From Armatimonadota bacterium (GTDB taxonomy: Bacteria; Armatimonadota; Fimbriimonadia; Fimbriimonadales; ATM1), in the NCBI GenBank assembly GCA_003695835.1, contig RFHN01000091.1, positions 1-7,728 of the forward strand: DNA of 7,728 nucleotides. The letters are read 5' to 3'. The number at the start of each line of letters is the position of its first letter. The first letter of the stretch is position 1. This document shows positions 1 to 6,007 of the stretch, in pieces. Under the pieces are notes generated by a model. The model saw only the letters and a list, made by a program, of their open reading frames with translations. It was not told the origin of the DNA and did not search any database. A program made the position numbers and the translations under genes.

Positions 1-1058
1 CGGACGATGTGGACGTCGTCGTCGAAGTCATGGGAGGGCAGGAACCAGCGTTTGAACTGATTCAAGAAGCGATTCGGCAGGGCAAGCAGGTAGTTTCTGC
101 TAATAAAGAGCTACTAGCTCGGAGAGGGCGCGAATTGGAGGAGGACGCTGCGGCCAAGGGCGTCTGCTTGCTGTTCGACGCCGCGGTCTGCGGCGGAATT
201 CCCGTCCTGAACACACTTCGACACCGCTTCGCGGCGGACGAGGTCGAGCGCATCATCGGAATCGTCAACGGAACTTCCAACTTCGTTCTCACGCAGATGA
301 CCGAGTTCGGGGAGCCGTTCGCGGAGGCGCTTGCCGTCGCGCAGGAAGAGGGCTACGCGGAGGCGGATCCTACGTCCGATGTGGAGGGGTTCGACGCACA
401 GAGCAAATTGGCGTTGCTCGTCGCGGAAGCATTCGGAGCGCGGATTGCGGTCGAAGAGATCCACAGGGAAGGGATTGAGCAGGTATCCCCACGGGACATC
501 GAATTCGCAGACTTGCTCGGCTATCGGATCAAGCCGCTGGCTGTCGCCGCGCGCAAAGAGGGCGGGATCGAGGCGCGCATCCACCCCGCGCTGGTACCCC
601 TGACCAACCCCCTGTCCAAAGTGGATGGGGCAGACAACGCGGTCCTGATTCGATCGAAGTATCTGGGTGACCTGATGCTGTTGGGCCCCGGGGCGGGCGG
701 CCACCCGACGGCCGCCGCAATCCTCGGCGACCTCGAAGAGATCGCCACAGGCAAAGCGTTCCGCTGCAACGAGAAGAGCCAGGTCGCAGTTCAGCCGATC
801 GAAGAGACGGTGGCGCGGTTCTACGTCCGCATGACGTCTCAAGATCGCCCGAAAGCCCTCGGCCAGATCGCCAGCGCCTTCGGCGACTATGAGGTCTCCC
901 TGTCCGCTCTCGAAATGCACGAGTTGCCGGAGAACCGATCCGAACTCGTGTTCCTCACGCACCCGGCGCTCGAAAGAAACCTCAAGAAGGCGCTTGCGCT
1001 CATCGAGCACCTTCCGATGATCGAGCGAATCGAAAGCTGGTTCCGGATAGAATCCTGA
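1..1058 (+). CDS. hom: Homoserine dehydrogenase with C-terminal ACT domain (5' end outside the window)
   Basis: Homoserine dehydrogenase reduces aspartate semialdehyde to homoserine with NAD(P)H, the branch step towards threonine and methionine in the cytoplasm. The reading frame is open from base 3 to the first codon boundary at the edge, so the N-terminal part of the Rossmann domain (GxGxxG, about 80 residues) lies upstream. The GTG at base 9 is internal. Counting from that GTG, family landmarks run in order: EVMGG (6-10), the SANK segment (30-33), GGIP (62-65), the signature NGTSNF (87-92), GYAEADPTSDVEG (115-127) and a conserved lysine at 133 in the catalytic domain. GPGAGGHPTA (226-235) follows, and an ACT domain spans about 269-345 (FYVRMTSQDRPKALGQIA onward). 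The ACT domain implies the usual allosteric control, probably by threonine, as is known for the monofunctional Hom family. No aspartokinase module is visible. The stop is 5 bases before the next gene. Confidence 0.95.
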   Translation, partial: DDVDVVVEVMGGQEPAFELIQEAIRQGKQVVSANKELLARRGRELEEDAAAKGVCLLFDAAVCGGIPVLNTLRHRFAADEVERIIGIVNGTSNFVLTQMTEFGEPFAEALAVAQEEGYAEADPTSDVEGFDAQSKLALLVAEAFGARIAVEEIHREGIEQVSPRDIEFADLLGYRIKPLAVAARKEGGIEARIHPALVPLTNPLSKVDGADNAVLIRSKYLGDLMLLGPGAGGHPTAAAILGDLEEIATGKAFRCNEKSQVAVQPIEETVARFYVRMTSQDRPKALGQIASAFGDYEVSLSALEMHELPENRSELVFLTHPALERNLKKALALIEHLPMIERIESWFRIES

Positions 1059-1063
1059 ACGGG

Positions 1064-1897
1064 ATGAAGGTTGCTGCCGTTCAGCTTGCGCCTCAATTCG
1101 CCGACGTCGCCGCGAACGTCGAACGAGTCGTCGAAACGCTCGAGGACCTCGCCGGCCGCGGCATCGAGTTCGCCGTCTTTCCTGAGGCGATGCTGACAGG
1201 CTATTGTTTCGATTCGAAAGAGGACGCTCTGCGGGTCGCCCTCGAGCGCGAGGGGCCGGAGATTCAGAGCCTCGCCGACGCCGTAAACAGAACCGGCTGC
1301 GCGGCCCTCATCGGATTCGCCGAGCGTGATGGAGACACGCTCTATAACACAGCTGTCATTCTTTCACCAAAGAAACCACCGGCGTTCTATCGGAAGACGC
1401 ACTTGCCCTACCTCGGCATGGATCGTTTCGCAACCGTCGGCGATTCGCTTGACGTCTACGAAGCTGGTCAAGCGAAAGTTGGCGTCCTCATCTGCTTCGA
1501 CGTTCGGTTTCCCGAGGCGGCGAGGACGTTGGCTTTGAAAGGCGCCGAGATCCTGTGTGTGCCTACGAACTGGCCCAAGCAAGCGATTGTTACGAGCAAC
1601 TGCGTCTGCCCCGCACGGGCCAGCGAGAATCAGACCTTCGTGATTGCAGCCGACCGCGTGGGCGTCGAGAACGGAGTGGAGTTCTTGGGCTACAGCAAGA
1701 TTATCGCGCCGGGCGGCCGTATTCTCACCGCGGCGGACCACGACCAAGAGGAAATCCTGACCGCGGACATTGATCTTGACGAAGCCAGGGTGAAGGATCC
1801 TGTGGTCATCCCGGGCGTCTACGAACTCCCGCTCTTCAGCGGTAGAAGAACTGACCTCTATCGCGTGCTGAGTGAGGACCGCTCGATACCCAAGTAG
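1064..1897 (+). CDS. Carbon-nitrogen hydrolase (nitrilase superfamily amidohydrolase)
   Basis: This 277-residue cytoplasmic enzyme belongs to the nitrilase/amidase fold, which hydrolyses non-peptide C-N bonds through a Glu-Lys-Cys triad. All three residues are visible in context: E41 in FPEAMLTGY, K111 in YRKTHLPYLGMDRF, and C144 in LICFDVRFPE. The N-terminal MKVAAVQLAP strand and the length are typical of single-domain members such as N-carbamoylputrescine amidase, omega-amidase and Nit-like proteins. The substrate cannot be decided from the motifs. The ATG lies 5 bases after the hom stop with no clear ribosome binding site, so co-transcription and translational coupling with hom are likely. 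An amidase acting near aspartate-family or methionine metabolism (omega-amidase type) is a reasonable but untested idea. The last 40 bp overlap the antiparallel 3' end of the HAD hydrolase gene. Confidence 0.9.
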   Translation: MKVAAVQLAPQFADVAANVERVVETLEDLAGRGIEFAVFPEAMLTGYCFDSKEDALRVALEREGPEIQSLADAVNRTGCAALIGFAERDGDTLYNTAVILSPKKPPAFYRKTHLPYLGMDRFATVGDSLDVYEAGQAKVGVLICFDVRFPEAARTLALKGAEILCVPTNWPKQAIVTSNCVCPARASENQTFVIAADRVGVENGVEFLGYSKIIAPGGRILTAADHDQEEILTADIDLDEARVKDPVVIPGVYELPLFSGRRTDLYRVLSEDRSIPK

Positions 1898-2604
1898 TCC
1901 AACACCCCGCACAGGTCTTGGATGATCCCGTCCGGCTGAAAGGGTGCATCATCGGGTACAGGCGCACCCTCTTTGTTCATCCAAAGCGCTTGCCAGCCAG
2001 CGCTCTTCGCACCGAGTACATCGTGGTCGAAAGAGTTTCCGACAAAGAGCATTTGGCTCGGCTCACAGTTCCACTTCGAACTCGCCTTCTCAAAGACCTC
2101 TTTGGCGGGCTTGCCAATCTGCATTTCGCCTTCGATTAGGATGTGGTCGAAGTAGCCCTCAATGCCCAAGGTTTCGATCTCGCTGCGCTGGACGTCCGCA
2201 GGGCCGTTGGTGATGAGTCCGAGGCGGTATTTGCCGCGCAGAGCGTCGAGGACCGGCTTGGCGTCGGGGAACAGTTCCAGGTACTGAAGACGCAACTCCG
2301 CATAGCGCCGGCTCATCGGCTCGGCCTTGTGTGCGTGGTCGGGGGCTATTCGTTCGAGAGTCCTGCGCAAGTGCTCCGTGCGCGTGGGCTCGCCAGATTC
2401 CAAGTAGTGGCGGTACCATGGATCTCTGCGGACTTCCTCGGAGAACGTGGCGAAGACTGCGCGCCAAGCGTCCATAGCATCGTCTGCGCTCACGGGAAGA
2501 TGCGCCTCTTCAAAAGTTTGGCGCAGCGCCTTTCGCGAGGCTGCCCAATAGGCGCAGAGGGTGTCGTCCAAATCGAAATAAACCGCTTGAATGTCTTTAC
2601 TCAT
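1858..2604 (-). CDS. HAD superfamily hydrolase (subfamily IA-like phosphatase)
   Basis: This 248-residue protein is a haloacid-dehalogenase-type hydrolase, most likely a small-molecule phosphatase. The four HAD motifs are present: motif I FDLDDTL with nucleophile D11 and acid/base D13; motif II ITNG with T132; motif III lysine K165 in IGKPAKEVF; motif IV VGNSFDHDV (188-196) with D195. In motif IV an Asn (N190) stands where many relatives have the first Asp. Residues about 18-110 form a helical C1-type cap. The FDLDDT, ITNG, KPAKEVF and GNS pattern recalls nucleotidase and sugar-phosphate phosphatase subgroups (YjjG- or NANP-like), but the substrate is unknown. The frame stays open upstream to 2715, but the ATG at 2604 sits directly before motif I as in the family and overlaps the trpS stop as ATGA, so it is the better start. 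It is probably translated by coupling to trpS. The 3' end overlaps the amidohydrolase gene by 40 bp. Confidence 0.92.
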   Translation of the reverse strand: MSKDIQAVYFDLDDTLCAYWAASRKALRQTFEEAHLPVSADDAMDAWRAVFATFSEEVRRDPWYRHYLESGEPTRTEHLRRTLERIAPDHAHKAEPMSRRYAELRLQYLELFPDAKPVLDALRGKYRLGLITNGPADVQRSEIETLGIEGYFDHILIEGEMQIGKPAKEVFEKASSKWNCEPSQMLFVGNSFDHDVLGAKSAGWQALWMNKEGAPVPDDAPFQPDGIIQDLCGVLDYLGIERSSLSTR

Positions 2605-3596
2605 GGCAACTTCATCGCGGCGCGGACCTCTTTCATCGTCTCGCTGGCGACCGCGCGGGCGCGATCCGCACCTTGCTCCAGGATTCGCAGTACACCCTCG
2701 CGGTTCGCCTCCCATTCCTTTCTACGTTCACGAATCGGGGCGAGCGCCGCGTTGACGGCCTCGATGCATTCTTTCTTGCACTGCACACAGCCCCGCGCGC
2801 CCGCTCGACATTCCGCCTCTACCGTATCCTTGTTCTCTCGATTGTATACGACATGAAGATGAAACACGGCACAGCCTTCGGGATGTCCGGGATCGTCCTT
2901 GCGAATCTTCTGCGGATCGGTGAACGCTCCTTGGATCTTCTTGGCCGTCTCGTCAGCCGAGTCCGCGATGTAAATCGCATTGTCGTAGCTCTTGCTCATC
3001 TTCCGGCCGTCAATTCCAAGCAGAATCGGAACATCGCTGAGGACGTTCTCGATCATGGGGAAGGTCTCGCCGTAGAGGTGATTGAACCGTCGCGCGATCT
3101 CGCGGGTGAGTTCGAGATGGGGGATCTGGTCTTTACCGACCGGGACGCCGTAGGGCTTGTAAAGCAGGATGTCTGCCGCTTGCAGCACCGGGTATCCGAG
3201 AAGGCCATGGCTCGCCTCGGCCTTGCCTTCCAGCGAATCCCGCTTCTCTTTGTAAGTGGGCACTCGCTCCAGCCAACCGAGCGGAGTGACCATGCTGAAG
3301 AGCAGGTACAGCTCCGCATGTTCCTTGACTTGGGACTGGATGAAGATCACGGACCGTTCGGGGTCCAGCCCTGCAGCGAGGTAGTCCGTTGCGATGCCGA
3401 TGGAGTTCTCGTAAATCTCGTCGGTCCGCTCGATCATCGTGGTGAGCGCGTGCCAGTCCACGATACAACAATACATGTCGTAATCGTCCTGCAGCCGCAC
3501 CCAGTTCCGCAATGCACCCTCAAGATTACCGAGATGGAGTTGGGGCTGGGTGGGCTGCATCCCGCTGAGAAGCCGTTTTCGCGCCACGGGCGGCAT
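2601..3596 (-). CDS. trpS: Tryptophanyl-tRNA synthetase with a predicted Fe-S cluster motif
   Basis: TrpRS charges tRNA(Trp) with tryptophan using ATP. The 331-residue length and class I signatures fit well: SGMQPTQPQLHLGN near the N terminus carries the HIGH-type motif HLGN (21-24), and KMSKS lies at 199-203. Between them are VDWHA (46-50), GYPVLQAADILLY (134-146) and GKDQIPHLELTREIARRF (154-171), all typical of the family. In the C-terminal anticodon-binding part, C242, C263, C270 and C273 form C-x20-C-x6-C-x2-C, close to the C-x22-C-x6-C-x2-C motif that binds a [4Fe-4S] cluster in Thermotoga maritima TrpRS. C277 is an extra nearby cysteine. The ATG at 3596 gives a normal short lead into the SGMQP segment; no clear ribosome binding site precedes it. 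Only 47 bp separate it from the divergent lipoprotein gene, which leaves little room for a T-box or attenuator leader. It is the first gene of a pair with the HAD hydrolase. Confidence 0.96.
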   Translation of the reverse strand: MPPVARKRLLSGMQPTQPQLHLGNLEGALRNWVRLQDDYDMYCCIVDWHALTTMIERTDEIYENSIGIATDYLAAGLDPERSVIFIQSQVKEHAELYLLFSMVTPLGWLERVPTYKEKRDSLEGKAEASHGLLGYPVLQAADILLYKPYGVPVGKDQIPHLELTREIARRFNHLYGETFPMIENVLSDVPILLGIDGRKMSKSYDNAIYIADSADETAKKIQGAFTDPQKIRKDDPGHPEGCAVFHLHVVYNRENKDTVEAECRAGARGCVQCKKECIEAVNAALAPIRERRKEWEANREGVLRILEQGADRARAVASETMKEVRAAMKLP

Positions 3597-3643
3597 TATG
3601 GCGCAAACGCCCAGAGTGAATCTTGCGATAGACTGAAGGCATC
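3597..3643. promoter_or_regulatory. Divergent intergenic region between trpS and the lipoprotein gene
   Basis: These 47 bp separate two divergent start codons, so both genes probably initiate transcription here or inside each other's 5' end (inference). On the plus strand GAAGG at 3635-3639, four bases before the ATG, is a plausible ribosome binding site for the lipoprotein. TAGACT at 3629-3634 fits a loose TANNNT -10 box, but no -35 element stands out. On the trpS side there is no purine-rich ribosome binding site. Immediately next to its start lies a small palindrome, GGCG-CAAA-CGCC (3600-3611), able to form a 4-bp hairpin with a tetraloop. Promoter positions are not certain. Confidence 0.4.
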
Positions 3644-4219
3644 ATGAGAGGTAGCGTGCGAATACCCTTTGCTCTGCTCGTGCTTGTGGCTTTCGCTGGG
3701 TGCGGCGGACCTCGCTCCGCGGAAGCGCCTACCGAACAACTCACGCCCGTCGCAGCTCAGGCAGAGGATCGCCGAACGACGGATCTCGTGATCTTCACCA
3801 CAGATACGCCGGGTAAAGGGGCGTGGGGCATCATGCAGAACGGTTGGCATGTGGACGCCGTTGAGATTCCGGCGTCCAGGGCGTTCCCCATGCCTGCGCG
3901 TCTGATCTCAACCACGTATCCCGGCGTCGTCATCGAAGTAAGAAACTTGCCCGAGCCTGCAAAGGACGAACGAGTCCTGGCGGACGCATCCGGAGGCGAA
4001 GGCGTACAATTGGGTGTTTTCTTCGGCGGAATGGAGAGGGGGACTACTGCAGACGGCGCGAACTACGCCGCTTTCGAGAGCTACGTCGGAGCGCAATTAT
4101 GGCGGCTGCGATTCACGGCCACGAGCAAGGAACTACCGCCTGACCAACTGCAGGACATCCTGTTGGACTTCGTCAAGACGGTCCGGCCAGGCTCGCCTAT
4201 GAACGGCCTGCTGCGCTGA
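3644..4219 (+). CDS. Putative small lipoprotein, function unknown
   Basis: This 191-residue protein starts with a lipoprotein signal peptide: a positively charged start (MRGSVR), a hydrophobic core (IPFALLVLVAFA) and a lipobox-like FAGC with the candidate lipidated cysteine at C20. Phe at -3 is less usual than Leu, but the rest is convincing. Glycines at +2 and +3 do not suggest inner-membrane retention in a diderm. A low-complexity Pro/Ala/Glu linker (about 23-42) leads to a globular domain of about 150 residues rich in predicted beta strands, with a Gly-rich middle (GGEGVQLGVFFGGM, 117-130). It ends with an amphipathic helix-like stretch (PPDQLQDILLDFVKTV, 165-180). That ending resembles small PsbP-like or stress-lipoprotein domains, but the similarity is only impressionistic and no function is claimed. 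It is the only gene here without a same-strand partner. Its final 23 bp overlap the mqnC 3' end in antiparallel orientation. Confidence 0.8.
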   Translation: MRGSVRIPFALLVLVAFAGCGGPRSAEAPTEQLTPVAAQAEDRRTTDLVIFTTDTPGKGAWGIMQNGWHVDAVEIPASRAFPMPARLISTTYPGVVIEVRNLPEPAKDERVLADASGGEGVQLGVFFGGMERGTTADGANYAAFESYVGAQLWRLRFTATSKELPPDQLQDILLDFVKTVRPGSPMNGLLR

Positions 4220-5327
4220 CCGGCTCGCGCTCGTCGATGATTTCGTACCGAGTGTTTCGCCTCCGCGGCACGTAGCCAGCATCGCGGATCAGTCGTTCGA
4301 ACTCGTTCGCATCCACGATGAACTTGTTCCCCGCGGCGGAGACGACGTTTTCTTCGATCATGACGGACCCGAAGTCGTTCGCTCCATACTCCAAGGCCAC
4401 TTGAGCGACGCGCGGGCCTTGCGTCAGGAAGGAAACCTGAATGTTCGGGATGTTGTCGAGGAAAATGCGAGACACTGCGAGCGTTCGGAGGTAGTCGAAG
4501 GCCGAGGCTTTTCTTTCGATCGGAAGGTCTGTGTCCTCCGGCTGGAAGCTCCAAGTGATGAATGCACGGAAGGGGGCGCACTCGTCTTGCAGGTCGCGAA
4601 TTCTTTGCAGGTGCTCGACGCGATCCTCCAAGGTCTCCACGTGTCCGAACATCATGCTTGCCGTGGAGCGAATGCCGAGGTCGGCAGCCGTTCGCATGCA
4701 GTGGAGCCATTCGTCGGTGGTGTCCTTGTACGGTGCGATGATCTTCCTCACACGGTCTACGAGGATTTCGCCGCCCGCGCCCGGGATGCTGTGAAGCCCG
4801 GCGTCTTTCAGCCGAAGCAGGCATTCCTTGAGCGTCAGTTTGCTTCGGTGTGCCACGTAGAGGATCTCCGCCGGGCTGAGCGCGTGGAGGATCACGTTCG
4901 GAAACCGATCGAGAATCTTGCGGAAGATCCGTTCGTAGTAATCAATCTTCAGTTGCGGATTGAGACCGCCTTGGAAGAGGATCTCGACGCCGCCTTGCCG
5001 AACCGTGTCCTCCACCTTCTGCAGGATCTCATCGTCGGAGAGCAGGTAGCCCTCGTCATGGCCGGGAACGCGATAGAAGGCGCAAAACTTGCAGCGAACC
5101 CAGCAGACATTCGTGTAATTCAGAATGCGCCCGATGACGTAGGTGACGATCTGCCCTGGCACGAGCTGCTGCCGGCGGGCGTTCGCCATCGCCGCCAATT
5201 CCGGCAGGTTTGGATAGTGGAACAGAGTGAGCGCGTCCTCAGGGGAGATGCGCTCTCCCGCAAACACGCGGTCGCGGATCTCTGCGATTCTCTTGGGGTT
5301 CACGGATTCGTGGACGGCGTTAGCCAC
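4197..5327 (-). CDS. mqnC: Cyclic dehypoxanthine futalosine synthase, radical SAM (menaquinone biosynthesis)
   Basis: MqnC is a radical SAM enzyme that cyclises dehypoxanthine futalosine in the futalosine route to menaquinone. The 376-residue protein has the [4Fe-4S] motif C75-x3-C79-x2-C82 within NYTNVCWVRCKFCAFYR. It also has the family blocks QGGLNP (119-124), HALSPAEI (148-155), SIPGAGGEILVDRVR (180-194), MMFGHVETLEDRVEHL (225-240), and GANDFGSVMIEENVVSAAG (315-333). The NYTN lead-in and SIPG..EIL favour MqnC over its paralogue MqnE and over CofH/CofG, which share the fold. The start is a GTG at 5327; no in-frame ATG fits better. AGGAAGG at 5340-5346 is the likely ribosome binding site, about 12 bases away and overlapping the upstream gene's TAG stop. 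The gap to the upstream unknown gene is 17 bp, implying one transcript. The enzyme implies a respiring organism using menaquinone; the other mqn genes are not in view. Confidence 0.9.
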   Translation of the reverse strand: MANAVHESVNPKRIAEIRDRVFAGERISPEDALTLFHYPNLPELAAMANARRQQLVPGQIVTYVIGRILNYTNVCWVRCKFCAFYRVPGHDEGYLLSDDEILQKVEDTVRQGGVEILFQGGLNPQLKIDYYERIFRKILDRFPNVILHALSPAEILYVAHRSKLTLKECLLRLKDAGLHSIPGAGGEILVDRVRKIIAPYKDTTDEWLHCMRTAADLGIRSTASMMFGHVETLEDRVEHLQRIRDLQDECAPFRAFITWSFQPEDTDLPIERKASAFDYLRTLAVSRIFLDNIPNIQVSFLTQGPRVAQVALEYGANDFGSVMIEENVVSAAGNKFIVDANEFERLIRDAGYVPRRRNTRYEIIDEREPVSAAGRS

Positions 5328-5347
5328 ACGGGAAGTCTACCTTCCTA
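5328..5347 (-). promoter_or_regulatory. mqnC ribosome binding site in a small hairpin overlapping the upstream stop codon
   Basis: Read on the minus strand, this junction gives TAG-GAAGG: the stop codon of the 203-residue protein is part of the Shine-Dalgarno-like AGGAAGG (5346-5340). GGAAG (5345-5341) can pair with CTTCC (5335-5331) around the 5-base loop GTAGA. The hairpin could mask the site, or shorten the effective 12-base distance to the GTG at 5327. A ribosome finishing the upstream gene would melt it, so translational coupling is a plausible reading. The stem is only 5 bp, so this is suggestive only. Confidence 0.4.
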
Positions 5348-5956
5348 CAACCGCTGGAAGACCTCCACGAAAAGGTCCATCGTCAGAGAAACCTCGATGC
5401 CGGGGGGAGGGAGGGTTTGTTGGTCGGAGCAGAACGGAATTACTGCGCCAGGCACCCAAACGGAAGAGAGAGCGAAACGCCTCTCTGTCAGCGGATTCAC
5501 GGCTTCGACCGTACGGAGCAGCACGCCCGAGAACCTCGTCTCCCCGTCCTCCTCCTCCACTCCGTACGGCCGGTCCCCGATCGCTTCGACAGAATCGCAG
5601 AAACCGGCATATTCTACGGCCCAGAGTGAGCGGCGCTCCATCTCAGGCACTTCGCCCTGGACCCTCGCGCGGATCGGGGTAATTGGGCAGCCATCGAGGC
5701 TGGTGAATCCATCGAGGATCCTGGTCTCGAGCTCTTCCACGAGCAGAGGCTGTCGCTGGCCGTGGAGGCGGACTACCAAACCGGTCGGGTCCGACTCTTC
5801 GTTCACGTGAAGAATCGCGTCAACCCCTGGCGCGATCGTCGTAACCCATTGGTCGCCTCTCGGGATGGCAGCGTCGGCGAGGCGATGAAGCGCGGTCTTC
5901 GCCGCATCCTCATCCCACACCTCGCCGAATCCGATCGCTCTCAGTCGCCTGGACAC
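5345..5956 (-). CDS. Protein of unknown function, first gene of the mqnC pair
   Basis: I do not recognise this 203-residue protein. The frame is open far upstream across guaA, but the GTG at 5956 is the likely start: it follows AGGAAGGGG (5969-5961), the best ribosome binding site in the window. Another in-frame GTG at 5980 is a weaker option. There is no signal peptide or membrane segment, so it is probably cytoplasmic. The N-terminal part (about 15-50) looks helical and then strand-rich. The rest is an acidic, beta-rich sequence with a short Gly/Glu loop near 127-140 (IGDRPYGVEEEDGE), aromatic-proline stretches (VWVPGAVIPFC, 167-176) and a terminal hydrophobic strand (LTMDLFVEVF, 191-200). 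Cysteines at 90, 120 and 176 do not form a metal motif. It lies 17 bp upstream of mqnC with overlapping translation signals, so it is probably co-expressed; a role in menaquinone metabolism is only guilt by association. It is divergent from guaA. Confidence 0.75.
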   Translation of the reverse strand: MSRRLRAIGFGEVWDEDAAKTALHRLADAAIPRGDQWVTTIAPGVDAILHVNEESDPTGLVVRLHGQRQPLLVEELETRILDGFTSLDGCPITPIRARVQGEVPEMERRSLWAVEYAGFCDSVEAIGDRPYGVEEEDGETRFSGVLLRTVEAVNPLTERRFALSSVWVPGAVIPFCSDQQTLPPPGIEVSLTMDLFVEVFQRL

Positions 5957-6007
5957 ACTGCCCCTTCCTATTGACCTCACGACGCCGAGAGTGCGAAACT
6001 GCGCAGC
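5957..6007. promoter_or_regulatory. Divergent intergenic region between the unknown gene and guaA
   Basis: These 51 bp separate two divergent starts. Minus strand: AGGAAGGGG (5969-5961) is a strong ribosome binding site for the GTG at 5956. Plus strand: TTGACC (5971-5976) resembles a -35 box, and 18 bases on lies GAAACT (5995-6000), preceded by TG at 5992-5993 as in an extended -10. That hexamer matches only 3 of 6 consensus positions. If real, this promoter would start transcription almost at the guaA ATG, giving a leaderless or nearly leaderless mRNA; no ribosome binding site is visible before guaA, which agrees. No riboswitch-sized leader can fit in the gap itself. Confidence 0.35.

Noticed and set aside
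114..1010. A 298-codon minus-strand open frame opposite hom
   Set aside because: It is the antisense shadow of the conserved homoserine dehydrogenase frame.
1918..1960. ATGAT...ATCAT inverted repeat near the amidohydrolase end, considered as a terminator
   Set aside because: The arms are only 5 bp with a long loop and no T-tract, and they lie within the HAD coding region.
2605..2715. A 37-residue N-terminal extension of the HAD hydrolase
   Set aside because: It is Arg/Gly-rich and low in family character, lies inside the trpS C-terminal coding region, and the ATG at 2604 fits motif I and the ATGA coupling.
3594..3600. CATAAT on the minus strand as a -10 box for trpS
   Set aside because: It overlaps the ATG, so transcription would start inside the gene and lose the start codon; the next Met is within the HIGH region.
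2673..3647. A 324-codon plus-strand open frame opposite trpS
   Set aside because: It mirrors the trpS codons exactly and resembles no protein family.
4401..5810. A 469-codon plus-strand open frame
   Set aside because: It is antisense to mqnC and the unknown gene; mqnC is clearly real by its radical SAM motifs, and the translation here shows no recognisable domain.
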